A stretch of DNA of 64,000 nt from assembly GCA_022559845.1 (NCBI GenBank), contig CM040125.1, forward strand, positions 325,383,829 to 325,447,828. The letters are read 5' to 3'. Below, piece by piece: positions 10,651 through 21,146 of the stretch; position 1 is the stretch's first letter; every line of letters starts with the position of its first letter. Source of the stretch: Amorphophallus konjac (taxonomy: Eukaryota; Streptophyta; Magnoliopsida; Alismatales; Araceae). The notes below the pieces were generated by a model. That model was not told the DNA's origin, ran no database searches, and saw only the letters and a program-made list of their open reading frames with translations. Position numbers and translations under genes: made by a program.

Positions 10651-12183
10651 ATAGACCTTAATTTATCATATATGGAATCCACATCACGGGTATTGGATAT
10701 TGGATGTGCATCTCATATCTGCAATTCTGTGCAGGTGCTGGCAAATAGAAGGCGATTGGGTAAAAAGGAGATTGAACTGAGGATAGGCAATGGAGCTTTA
10801 GTTGCTGCCAAAGCTGTCGGGACTGCACGCCTCAGTTTACCTTCAGGAGTCATTCTGGAGCTGAATGACTGTTATTATGTTCCTAATATTATTAAGAATA
10901 TTATTTCAATCTCTGGTTTGTATAACATTGGATATACATTGGCTTTTAATAGCACTGGGTGCTCTATAATGAATAATGGTTTGGTTATAGCCAATGGTTC
11001 ATTAGTCAATGGTCTTTATGTATTAGATACACGTTCTAATGTTATGCAAATTTCCAATGCTGATGAAGTGAATTCTGCATATCTATGGCATTGCAGACTT
11101 GGTCATGTAGGTGAGAAAAGAGTCTCTCAATTACACTCAAATGGGTATTTGAATTCGTTCGAATACAAGCCATGTGATACCTGTGAGTCGTGTCTCATGG
11201 GGAAAATGACCAAGGCTCCCTTTGGTGGACATGGTGAGAGGGCTGTTGACCTTCTCGAGCTCATACACTCGGATGTGTGTGGACCCATGTCCATAGAAGC
11301 AAAAGGAGGTTATCTCTATTTCATTTCTTTTATTGATGACTTCTCTAGATATGGCTATGTGTATTTAATGAGACATAAGTCACAAGCCTTTGAGAAGTTT
11401 AAGGAATACAAGAATGAAGTAGAGAAACAGACAGATAAAAGTATTAAGGCTCTTCAATCAGATCGAGGAGGTGAATACGTAAGCCATGAATTCACTTCTT
11501 ATCTTAAAGACCATGGAATAGTTTCTCAGTGGACTCCACCGTATACACCACAGCACAATGGTGTATCCGAGAGGAGAAACATGACCTTGTTAGACATGGT
11601 CCGATCCATGATGTCTATGTCAGGACTACCCTTGTCTCTCTGGGGCTATGCATTAGAGACTGCAGCATATTTATTGAATAGGATCTCAAGTAAATCAGTT
11701 CCTTCTATACCATATGAGATATGGAAGGGCAGGAAATCAAATTTTAATCACATTAAAATTTGGGGGTGTCCTGCTCATGTAAAGAAGAACGAGAGTGATA
11801 AGCTTGACTCGAGGACCGATAAGTGTAGGTTTGTGGGATATCCAAAGGAGACGTTTGGATATTATTTCTATCACCCTTCTGAGCAAAGGGTCTTAGTGGC
11901 CAAGAGAGCTATATTTCTGGAAAGAGAATATCTACTCCAGAAAAATAGTGGGAGCCAGATAGAATTGGACGAGGTCCAAGAACCACAACCCATAGACACA
12001 AACTCATTAGATGAGACTGTATCGGTTGATCCTATTCAAAGTGAAACACTGACACTACGAGATCTGGTAGACTACCGAGAGAACCTGAGAGATATGTTGG
12101 ACATGTCTCAGAGGGGTCCTCTAAGGTATGTATCGATGAGGATGATGATCCTCAGTCGTACCAGGAGGCGATCCGAAGTGTAG
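10651..12183 (+). pseudogene. Copia protease and integrase
   Basis: The open frame runs from 10432 to 12183 and includes the gag tail. Protease: LDIGCASH near 10693 shows Ile in place of the usual Thr/Ser beside the catalytic Asp. Integrase: HHCC zinc-binding region near 11085-11205 (HCRLGH ... CDTCESC), then the DDE core with Asp in HSDVCGP (~11265), Asp in QSDRGGEY (~11455) and Glu in NGVSERRN (~11565). Family role: the protease cuts the polyprotein and integrase inserts cDNA. Around 12100-12140 the frame is broken; reverse transcriptase continues in another phase, so the last ~20 codons are out of frame. Probably catalytically dead. Confidence 0.88.
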
Positions 12184-12565
12184 ACTCTGAGAAATGGCAA
12201 GAGACAATGGATTTAGAAATCCAGTCCATGTACACCAACAAAGCTTGGAACTTAGTTGATGTACCTAAAGGGAAGGTCCCTATCGGCTGCAAATGGATTT
12301 TCAAACGGAAAATCGGTGCAGATGGACAGATTGACACATACAAGGCTAGACTAGTGGCGAAAGGATATCGTCAAAGGCAAGGCATTGACTATGACGAGAC
12401 GTTTTCACTGGTAGCCATGGTTAAGTCAATCAGAATCCTCCTTGCCATTGCTGCATACCTGTATTATGAGATCTAGCAAATGGATGTGAAGACAGCTTTT
12501 CTTAATGGAAATCTGTCAGAAGAGGTGTACATGGTACAGCCTGAAGGATTCACCTCCAAGCTACA
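12141..12565 (+). pseudogene. Copia reverse transcriptase, 5' part
   Basis: Start of the copia reverse transcriptase (RVT_2), with motifs WIFKRKIGADG, YKARLVAKGYRQRQGIDY, ETFSLVA and, after a stop, MDVKTAFLNGNLSEEVY. It is in a different phase from the integrase frame, showing a one-base-class frameshift. An in-frame TAG sits at 12474-12476. The frame is then interrupted at codon level by the solo LTR inserted after 12565 and resumes at 15771 in the same phase. Confidence 0.88.
12561..12565. repeat. Target-site duplication CTACA, left copy
   Basis: CTACA directly before the solo LTR. The same five bases follow at 15771-15775. The reverse transcriptase frame is continuous once one copy and the insert are discounted. 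Confidence 0.9.
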
Positions 12566-15500
12566 TGTAAGACCCCAAATTCTTTAGAAATTTATTTAGT
12601 AAGTTATTTGTAATTATTCAGAATTTATTTGAAGTTATTCGAATTAATGAGAATTATCCAAATTAATTAGATTAATTAATTAATTAATAGAATAAGTCAT
12701 TTTTCAACTATTTTCTAAAAATCCCCAAAAATCACATCTTGTAGAATTAATTTTGTTTAGCAACTTTGTCTTCTACATTTAAGCCTAAGAAAATCATTTA
12801 TTATGCCGAATTAGTGAACTTAGTTTTCCGAACTTAATATTTAACTATTTACGGAATAGTATAAGTAATAATCCGACTACCTTAGAAAAATATGTAAAAA
12901 TAGTAAATAGATTTAGGTCGATGTAGATAACAATTTTTCCTTCTGGCATTAGGCCATTGTAAATCCGTGGTTAGATCTATTTAGAGTTTAAACCCAAAAG
13001 TGCACACTTTTGACCCATACCTAACCCTTAGTTTAAAACACGAAATTCGACCTCAATACTCAACCAAATGATCTGAAATCAAGGGTAAATGGAAGGCCAC
13101 AATGTAAGGAACATTTACCCTCAATCAATTTGAGGTAAACTTAGTCCCAAAACGTGCTGCCGACATAGTTTGGTCAAGTCAAGGATTTCGGTGCCGTTTC
13201 TAAACACGTAGCTTGCAGCAGCGAATACTCCCAACTCAGAAGGCTCCAGAAGCTCTATGAGCTATCAAAATGAAGCCCTATGAGTCTTCTTTCATTTGGC
13301 TGCTGTGGGGTTCACTGAAGTTTCAGATCTGGAGAGATCTAGTTCGAATTGTGGAGGTGGGTCAGCAGGCCGTTGGCTTCCCTTCATCCTTCTTTGATCC
13401 ATCGATTGAGGTAGGAATTCTCAACCAAATCTTGATCATGAGTATAGCAAATTATTCCTCTCATCGAGCTCTATCCATTGGTGGCAAAAGCCCCAATTTC
13501 ATTAGGTATCCGTGGAGAAATCGAGCTTTTTGTGAGGTGCTGTCCAAGTGTTCTTCATCCTAGGGTTTGAGTTTTCTCTCTCCGATTTGAGGTAGGATCT
13601 AACAACCAAACTCTAATTAACTTACATGAAGTAATCAGCATGTTATTATCTTTCATTTAACGTAGAAAGCCCCAAATTCCATTGAGCATGCATCGTGAAT
13701 TTCGATTTTTGTAGAAGCATGTCTAGAACATGATTCATATAGTGTTCTTTAAGTCAGAGCTTGATTACGGGATTATTTTGAGTCATGTAACTTGATCTTC
13801 ATGTAGCATATCATATATGTTTGGATTCATGATTGAGTTAGCTTTCTTTTGACACCAAAATCCCCAAATTTGGTTTTGTATATCGAGAGAATTCGACGAT
13901 TTAGTGGAAGTATGTCCTGAACTAGGTCTCCTTGTGTTCTTCATAGAATAGGTTGTGATTCTTGTGAATTCTGATGAAATTCGTGTTTCCAAACTGTAGT
14001 TTTATGACCCTAATATGTCTAGCAAGATTCCTATGGCATGTGGCTTTGATTTCAACTCAATTGGACCTCAATTGGGGTGAGATTTCTCGTTTTCCGGAAG
14101 CCCCAGTCGCTGCTGTTCTTGCAGGGGTCGACCCTAGGGGTCAACCCATCACCTGGCAGCCCAGGCCCGCCCGAGGGTCGACCCCAAGGGTCGACCCATG
14201 CGGCCCAGCCCGAGGGTCGACCCCAGGGGTCGACCCATCCTGCTCCCAGACCCCAGTTTTTCAGGGGTCGAGCCCAGGGGTCGACCCGTACACCAGAAAC
14301 CCGATTTTCTTCGTTTTTCGAACCGAAGATGGATCCGAATCAATGGAGAATCAACCCATTTAACTTAGACCCATTGAAATTATATTTTTGAAGAACTTTT
14401 GACCTATTCATGTACCCCCCTTGATTTCAATTTGCATTGGTCCTTTCTCGCAAACATAGTACAAAACACGATGTTTACTATCTCCATTACAACACTTACA
14501 TTGGTTAAATAGAAACTCACTTAATTAATGATTAATGGTGTAATTAAAGCCCCTGATAATGCATTCTATTTCACCGCTGTGAGAGCTTGTTCTTTACCTT
14601 GACAACTTGTTCTAGCTTGTTGGCTCTTTGGCTAATACAAATGATAATGGTTAATCATGATATCTTAACTTGGTGATTAGGATTAATATGTTGATTAGCT
14701 TGTTTGATTGCTGCTGTTTTACAGTAGCGTAGCACGATTTACTCTTGTTGTGACTTGGTTTCGATCTCTTGATGATTATACTTACCTTGAAATTCTGGAA
14801 ATGAATCTCTTTCCTACTTGAAGTTGTTATTGCTACTTAGTTTAAACCTTGGAATTCTGGCCATAAACTGTGGAAGTCTAGATTCGTGGGATCTTTGATC
14901 CAAAGAAATCAATGCCTGGCAAACAATTAAGGGCTCGGTCTGGTCCTGGGAAGAGCGTCCGAACACTACGTGTACCCCCGGGGAGGTGAATGACTAGGTG
15001 TGGCATTTGGCACCAGTACTTGACATGTGTTAAATCTAGGACTGTCCACTACTCTCTCCACTACTCTCTACATTACTTTCTACTACTTTTCACTTTCCAC
15101 TCTTCACTGTTCTGTACTCTACTTGTGGTTACTTTACTTGCTTATTACTTGGACGTGGAAATGAAATTACATACGTGCTTGACATGACTTGAATTGTCTT
15201 GATATGGCCAACTACTTTTTATCGTTATCTTCTGTAGTAAATTCTTGTCTTACCATTCTATCCATTATATTTCTTGACCTTGCTAGATCTTTGAATTTTG
15301 TTTTCGTGATATCATCGTTATCTTTTTATTGTTTTATCATTTGTAGCATGACATTTTAAAATGTAATTAAACTGTTAATCACTTATACATGTCTGTTATT
15401 TCCTACTGAGCGTCAACTCATAGTTGTATTTTCCCCCCTTTCCAGGCTTTTCAGGTGACGCGCTTACCGATGGGGAAGGGCAGGAGTGATGTCTTGAGTG

Positions 15501-15770
15501 TATCAGTTCTAGTGTGTTAGTAGTGTGTTATCTTTCTTTAGTTGTGTTTTGGAGAGCTTTTAGTCTCAGTCATGTTATTGAGTTTTAGTGGTTGATTATT
15601 CCAGTTGTATTAAGTTAAACTTGAGGTTATTGTATCAGTTGTGGTTTGTTAATGATCATTTAGTATTTCCATCTTGTAGCACTTGTGTATTATTTTAGAT
15701 TAGTTCTCTCTCTTGCCAACGTGTCCCTAACTGTACGTCCCGATATTTCCGCCTTGTTCGGGGCGTGACA
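12566..15770 (+). mobile_element. Solo LTR of a Ty3/gypsy-type element, inside copia
   Basis: 3205 bp beginning TGTAAGACCCCAAATTC and ending TTCGGGGCGTGACA, flanked by CTACA. It has TG...CA ends but no primer site, purine tract or coding domain, so it is a single LTR left by recombination between the two LTRs of a former full element. Length and ends resemble Tekay/Del chromovirus LTRs; this is inference from the termini. The LTR at 21147-24774 also starts TGTAAGACCC on its own sense strand. A frame of 97 codons at 13270-13563 has no recognisable domain. Confidence 0.85.
14123..14288. repeat. Four double-palindrome modules (GGGTCGACCC)
   Basis: Modules of about 26 bp start near 14123, 14173, 14212 and 14263. 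Each has two close copies of GGGTCGACCC, the first and fourth with one mismatch, separated by 2-4 bases, within C-rich sequence. Each half is itself palindromic. Similar GTCGAC pairs occur in the intron at 49260-52745. Confidence 0.85.
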
Positions 15771-16928
15771 CTACATCCTAATAAGGTATGCAAACTTCAA
15801 AGGTCCATTTATGGATTAAAGCAGGCATCTAGAAGCTGGAACTTAAGATTTGACGAGGCTGTCAAATCTTTCAACTTCATTCGGAATGAAGATGAACCCT
15901 GTGTTTACAAGAAGGTCAGTGGGAGCTCTGTAACCTTCTTGGTCCTTTATGTTGATGACATCTTACTCATTGGAAATGATGTAGAGATGTTGACATCAAC
16001 CAAGTCTTGGTTGTCCAAGACTTTCTCCATGAAGGATTTGGGAGAAGCATCCTATGGGCTGGGCATAAGGATCTATCGAGATAGATCTAAAAGGATGCTA
16101 GGATTATCCCAATCCATGTACATAGACACTATCCTCAAAAGGTTTAGGATGAAAAATTCCAAGAGATGTCTCATTCCCATGAGTCATGGAATTTGCCTAT
16201 CCAAAGGGATGAGTCCTAAAACTTCTGAGGATGTGGCACACATGAATAAGGTACCCTATGCTTCGGCGATAGGGTCTATCATGTATACAATGTTATGTAC
16301 ACGGCCTGATGTTGCTAATGCTTTAAGCATTGTCAGTAGATATCAGGCAAATCCAGGCGAAGAGCACTGGAAGGCAGTAAAGGGTATCCTTAAGTACCTG
16401 CGAAGGGCTAAGGATCTTTTTCTACTTTATGGAGGAGAGGACCTACAGCTTAGAGCTTACACAGATTCAAGTTTCCAGTCAGATCCAGATGACTGCAAAT
16501 CCATGTCTGGATTTGTATTCATGTTGAATGGAGGGGCAGTCAGTTGGAGAAGCTCCAAGCAAGATACGACTGCAGATTCGACGACGGAGGCGGAATATAC
16601 TGCTGCAGCTGAAGCTGCTAAAGAAGCCGTATGGATGAAGAAATTCATCTTGGAACTTGGCGTAGTTCCCAAGATATCATCTCCCATCCCATTATTTTGT
16701 GATAATAATGGGGCCATCGCCCAGGCGAAGGAACCGAGATCTCACCAAAGGTCAAAGCATGTTCTCAGGCGCTTTCACCTTATTCGGGAGATTGTTGATC
16801 GTGGAGATGTAGCGGTAGAGCGTGTACCGTCAGAAGATAATATGGCAGATCCACTGACTAAGCTTTTGACACTGACTATGTTTGAGTGTCATCAGGATAA
16901 GATGGGCCTCAAAGTTGTGGGCAATTGA
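15771..16928 (+). pseudogene. Copia reverse transcriptase 3' part and RNase H
   Basis: Continues the reverse transcriptase interrupted at 12565, then RNase H, ending with TAA/TGA-free coding up to the stop at 16926-16928. Motifs: SIYGLKQASRSWN, the catalytic LYVDDILLIGND near 15940-15980, then RNase H with YTDSSF (~16455), TTEAEYTAAAEAAKE (~16580), CDNNGAIAQAKEPRSHQRS (~16690) and NMADPLTK (~16840). The segment is open from the insertion site to its end, about 386 codons. No ATG of its own is expected because it is the polyprotein C-terminus. The upstream breaks mean it is not translated as part of a working Gag-Pol. Confidence 0.92.
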
Positions 16929-16937
16929 CTGTAGTTC

Positions 16938-16948
16938 AAGTGGGAGAT
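16938..16948 (+). other. Copia polypurine tract
   Basis: AAGTGGGAGAT lies directly before the 3' LTR. AAGTGGGAGATT is the usual purine-tract context in plant copia elements, priming plus-strand synthesis. Confidence 0.85.
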
Positions 16949-18529
16949 TATTAGTGTTGGTGTGTTACAGGCTAATTTCGGGTCGGGTAGGCCCAATAGT
17001 TGTACGATCTTGTTCATTATTAATAAAGTGGTATTTGAGCGTAAATATGCGATTGTGTTACTTTACGTTGTCTCTAGGATATGTGGTTGTAAAGTCAGCT
17101 CGAGATGGGATCTCGAACATGAGATTGACTTTACATGTACACATACCTTAAACTATTCCTGGTTGGAGGGTAATCACTCGAGGACTTTGATTACCTATTA
17201 AACCAGTACACATGATGTGTCAGTGACCAGTCTCATGGTCATTGGTGCGGGACACCAACACATATGTGTAGGTGTATGTCCTTGGAGGATGTACACTGAA
17301 CTGATCCGCTATTGGATCTTCAGATGGTTGATTATACCTAATGTCAACTGAAGATCTAACTGTCTTAGTAGCATCGTTGGTCCTTTGACCTGAGACATTG
17401 ATAGGATCTTACACGAGGACTGGAAAGGTTTAATTACTTGACTAAGTTACTTTAACCATAAGTCATGAGTTGCCGAGTCATTAACCACTCCAGGATACGT
17501 GTGAAGATCATCAATGGTCAAGAGGGGATCGCTCACTGTCGGGTATATATCAGACAGTTAATGGGTCATGACATTGACGCTCCGTTAAATCCCTGGCCAT
17601 GGTCGTGTGAGTTCGTTTAGAACGGACGTCATACACTTTAAGGAGGTCATAGTCAAATGGCACGATCATGGGGTTTGATAGAAACCATACCCTCGATCGT
17701 ACCAGACTCATAGAAGGAGCGAGGGATTATATCGATGCGGTAACTGTGGACTTACAGGTACCAGACAGGCTGGTTTAAACCCGACGTCCTCTAGGATCAC
17801 GCGGATTTGCTTGACCCAACGTGATCAAAGGTTCGGAATAAATTAAACTATTTTTCGGCTCTAGTAGAAGCGAAGAATACGTTTAATTTAATTCTAATTA
17901 GGAATTAGAAGTTAATGGACCTTAAACTAGAGTGACTATAGACCTAGAGGATCACACACAATAGATTCTTGGGTGACAAATTATTATTATACAAATGTAT
18001 GTATTATTTCTATTTAATTCCTTTTGGAAAGGAGTGTAAATGGAGCTTAATACATATATATAATATGAGATAGGACATATATACAGTTTCGGTCTTTTGG
18101 AGCCATTTTCTAATAAGCATAAACTCTATATATATGCTTCCTACGTGAGTTCATTCAAACTCTTCCAACCTCTTAGGCTTAAGCAAGCACATAAGCTTAA
18201 GAGAGGAGGATTAGCTCCTCCCCTCTTCCTCCCTCTTGATCCCTTTCTACAGAAGGTGAAAAGGGCCGGGGAAGGTCGTTCCGAGGGGGTTACCGTCGCC
18301 GCAAGGGTCCGTGTGGATCTGCTCTAGAGGATGTACAGTTGTGCGGCTCGATATTCTGCATTGGACATCGCGACAGCGTCGTTCCGCGCAAGGTGAAACA
18401 CGTAACCTGTAATTAGGGTATTAGAAACACCGATTAGAGCACAGATTAAGCTTTCCATAACACCGGGATCGGGCAAATGAATTTTTGTCATCCGCTACGT
18501 CGCCCGTAGGTGCTGTGTGAAACCTTACA
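16949..18529 (+). repeat. Copia 3' LTR (1581 bp)
   Basis: Begins TATTAGTGTTGG, one base different from the 5' LTR terminus (TGTTAG), and ends ACCTTACA. It is followed by ATCAC, the target-site duplication. The terminal dinucleotide TG has decayed to TA, which would impair integrase recognition. Confidence 0.95.
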
Positions 18530-18534
18530 ATCAC
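18530..18534. repeat. Target-site duplication ATCAC, right copy
   Basis: Matches 6079-6083 exactly. Confidence 0.9.
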
Positions 18535-18719
18535 TTCTAACAAAAATTCGGCAGCATCTCCCCTTGACCCGAGCGTAAGGGAGATACAGGGAACGCGCCC
18601 ACATGGAGTGGCGGAACCCGACAATTGGAGGTGGGCGCCTGAGAGCGGCAACACCTTAACAAAACCTTGAAAAACTCGGAGGCAACGATGGAAAAAAAGG
18701 GGGGGAGCCTCTCTAGAAC

Positions 18720-19020
18720 CGGTCAGGGGCGCGCCGGGCTAGGGAAACCAAGGGTGTGCCGGTGAAGGCCATTAGGACCGTGTCGGAAAAAGGGGGCGTG
18801 CCGGCGAAGGCCATCACAGGCGTGTCGGCGAAGAGTTGCTGGGTGTGCCGCTGAAGGCCCCATAGGGGCGTGCCGGCGAAGGGCGTCAAAGGGTGTACCG
18901 GCGAAGGGTTCAAGGAAGGGTGCACCGGAGAAGGGTGTTGTAAGGTGGACCGGTGAAGGCCCAATGGACTGTGCCGTTGGGGGCTGGTTGGGGTGTGCCG
19001 CTGAAGGCACAGCCTGGATG
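18720..19020. repeat. GC minisatellite 2 (GTGCCGGCGAAGG)
   Basis: About nine degenerate copies of GTGCCGGCGAAGG, GTGCCGCTGAAGG or similar, spaced by 15-25 bases. It is the same repeat type as 5405-5790 and 19870-20215. The minus-strand open frame through it encodes Phe-Ala-Gly-Thr-Pro and Arg-Arg-His-Ala repeats and is not supported as a gene. Confidence 0.85.
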
Positions 19021-19204
19021 TGAACGAAGGTGAAAACGCCCGGGAGGAGGCAAACCCTAAAGAAGGGATGAAAAGAAAGGGGGACAAAGAAAGAAGGAAA
19101 GAAGATGCCGTGGGGGGGGGGGGGACGGAGCACGGACTCCTCCCCTCCTTGACCTCACTCCCTCTCTCCACCCACTCTTCTTCTCTTCTCCGTCTTCTCT
19201 TTCT

Positions 19205-19640
19205 CTTTGCACGGACGACGGTGGACGGAGCAGCAGGAGGGAGAGGCTCCCTCCTCTTCTTCTCTTCTTCTCTTCTCCGTCTTCTCTTCTTCTTCTTCTC
19301 TCCGCACGGACGGTGGTGGATAGAGCAGCAGGAGGGGGAGGCGGAGCCTCCCCTCCTCTTCTTCTCTTCTTCTATTCTCTTCTTCTTCTCCTCTTCGCAC
19401 GGACGGCGGTGGACAGAGCAGCAGGAGGGGGAGGCGGAGCCTCCCCTCCTCTTCTTCTTCTCTTCTCTTCTTCGCACAGACGGCGGTGGACGGAGCAGCA
19501 GGAGGGGGAGGCGGAGCCTCCCCTCCTCTTCTTCTTCTCTTCTTCTCTTCTTCGCACGGACGGCGGTGGACGGAGCAGCAGGAGGGGGAGGCAGAGCCTC
19601 CCCTCCTCTTCTTCTTCTCTTCTTCTCTTCTCCGTCCGTG
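19205..19640. repeat. ~77-96 bp tandem repeat, five copies
   Basis: Units start near 19218, 19303, 19399, 19476 and 19557 with CACGGACGGCGGTGGACGGA, then GCAGCAGGAGGGGGAGGC, GGAGCCTCCCCTCC and a TTCTTC-rich tract. GGAGGCGGAGCCTCC is itself palindromic. All six frames stay open for long distances, a by-product of the composition, so no protein is called. Confidence 0.9.
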
Positions 19641-19869
19641 TGTGTGTGTCTGCCTCTTCCCCCCTTTTGTTCGCAGTGAAGAAGAGGGGTTTTATACCCC
19701 CGGTGGCGGGAGCGTCCGAAGGCGGGAAGCGTCCAGCGGGCATTTAATGGGAGTTGACTCCCTTGTCCTGGGTGGCAGGAGGAGTAGGCAGCGTGGCCCT
19801 CTCCCTGGGCGACACCTCAGCCACCCCATTGCGCCCCAAGGATCTATAGGGGATGGCGTTAAGATTGCT

Positions 19870-20215
19870 TGCCGGCCGAAGTGTGCAGCTGAACGGGTGA
19901 AAATGTGCCACTGAACGGGCGAAAACCCTGTGCCGCTGGCAGACCGTAAAAGCGTGCCGCTGGAAGCCTGCAAAAGTGTGCCACTGGAAGAGCTCGCAGG
20001 CGTGTCGCTGAGGAGCCCAAAGGGCGTGCCGCAGGAAGGGCATGATGGGTGTGCCGCTGAAGAGCCCAGAGGGCGTGACGCTGAAGGGCTGGCAAGCGTG
20101 CTGCTGAAGGGCCAGAAGGGCGTGCCGCTAAAGGGGCATGCCGTTGAAGGGGCATGAGGGGCGTGCCGCTGAAGGGCGCTAGGGGCGTGCCGCTGAAGGG
20201 GCGAAGTGGGCAGTT
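19870..20215. repeat. GC minisatellite 3 (GTGCCGCTGAAGG)
   Basis: About fourteen degenerate copies of GTGCCGCTGAAGGGC or GTGCCGCTGGAAG spaced 8-20 bases. It is a variant of the CCGGCGAAG arrays, with CTG in place of GCG in the core. No coding evidence. Confidence 0.85.
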
Positions 20216-21131
20216 CTGAGCCCGTTGAGAGTGCGGGTTGTGGCCCATTCGATTTTCTTCGAGGCCCACAGGTTGGAGTGTATTCTTGTAGTTGATCTCT
20301 CTTCGCTGTCGTGACTCCGGAGACAACTTCACTGCAGTGTGTGCGTTTGTTTGGAGAGTCCGGACGGCCCATCTCCTCCGTAGTTTCTCTAGTTGGAGTC
20401 GTTGTTGATGCTAGACTAGTTGGGACGTATGGGGGTGCAATTTTGCATGTCCACAATCGGACACGGTGCACAACGGCTTCCAAACATAAAATTTGGGTCC
20501 AAAGCCAAGCAACCGTCAGACAAAGGCAAATCAGGTTCAGAATTAATACTGTCCACACTTAAGCAGACACAAGACAAAGGCTTCACCAAGACCGCACTTT
20601 CAACGCTTACCTCGAAAAGACGCCACCGAACATGAGGAGAAGAATCAAGCTCGATCAACAGTAACTCACAAGGAAGGAAAATCTAGGTTCGCCCGAGCAG
20701 TTTCTCAATCAAGGCATCTAATCGAGCACCACAACACAAGCTTAATACCTCAGGGTTTGAACAAATCTCAAGCTGGGACGACCAAAATAACAGAAAAATG
20801 AGCACGGCCATCACACCAACGAGAAAGTCACCAGCCACATGAATGAATTACAGAAACATCTCGAACAATGCACCACAGATTCACGCCTACCGCCGAAATA
20901 TGCCAAGTATAGCATAACCGAGACAAACACCACGACGAAAAAGGAACTCTCCGTCGCAATCCGACAAGAGCAAGTCCATCATTATAGCGCCAACACAGAG
21001 CACACAAGCGCACACAAGAGAACAAAGAGGTACAAAAACATAAAAATCTATTGCCAGCTACCGACTGTATTGGACCTTATGGACTCTGAATACTGCGATA
21101 TCTCGAATTCCCATGTACTTACACACAACAC
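20216..21131 (-). other. Leader and unassigned flank of the minus-strand LTR element
   Basis: No recognisable gene. The right part (about 20650-21131) should be the untranslated leader following the primer site of the LTR at 21147-24774, read on the minus strand. Where the element stops and older flank begins, between about 20220 and 20830, cannot be placed. No second LTR is seen. Confidence 0.45.
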
Positions 21132-21144
21132 AGCTCTGATACCA
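21132..21144 (-). other. Primer binding site (initiator tRNA-Met), minus strand
   Basis: Plus-strand AGCTCTGATACCA is the complement of TGGTATCAGAGCT, the initiator tRNA-Met primer site with one base changed from the usual ending. It lies two bases from the LTR at 21147, which sets the element on the minus strand. Confidence 0.85.
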
Positions 21145-21146
21145 CC

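Larger units (their letters stand above)
6084..18529 (+). mobile_element. Ty1/copia retrotransposon, full-length, inactive
   Basis: Plus-strand element of about 12.4 kb, of which 3.2 kb is a nested solo LTR. In order: 5' LTR 6084-7655, initiator tRNA-Met primer site, 2.1-kb leader, gag, protease, integrase, reverse transcriptase and RNase H, purine tract, 3' LTR 16949-18529. The order integrase before reverse transcriptase defines Ty1/copia. ATCAC flanks both ends. It is disabled by premature stops, a frameshift and the nested insertion. The lineage within copia is not assigned. Confidence 0.95.
18536..19700 (-). repeat. Dispersed promoter-like repeat, copy 1
   Basis: Left end carries TTCGGCAGCATCTCCCCTTG, matching 51228 (TCCGGCAGCACCTCCCCTAA) and, less closely, 25715 (TTTGACAGCATCTCTCCC). 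It then shares the GCGGCAACA word and a G-run followed by ACGGAGCACGGACTCCTCCC. Near its right end, the minus strand has GGGGGTATAAAACCCC at about 19686-19700, a TATA-like box, as in the other two copies. It contains the arrays at 18720-19020 and 19205-19640, which make it longer than the other copies. Confidence 0.6.

Noticed and set aside
13270..13563. 97-codon frame in the solo LTR
   Set aside because: No recognisable domain and located within an LTR; GC and codon pattern do not differ from the surroundings.
18713..19914. Overlapping frames of 136-254 codons on both strands (Arg/Glu-rich on minus, Ser/Leu-rich on plus)
   Set aside because: Produced by the 77-96 bp tandem repeat and the CCGGCGAAG minisatellite; all six frames are unusually open and no domain is present.
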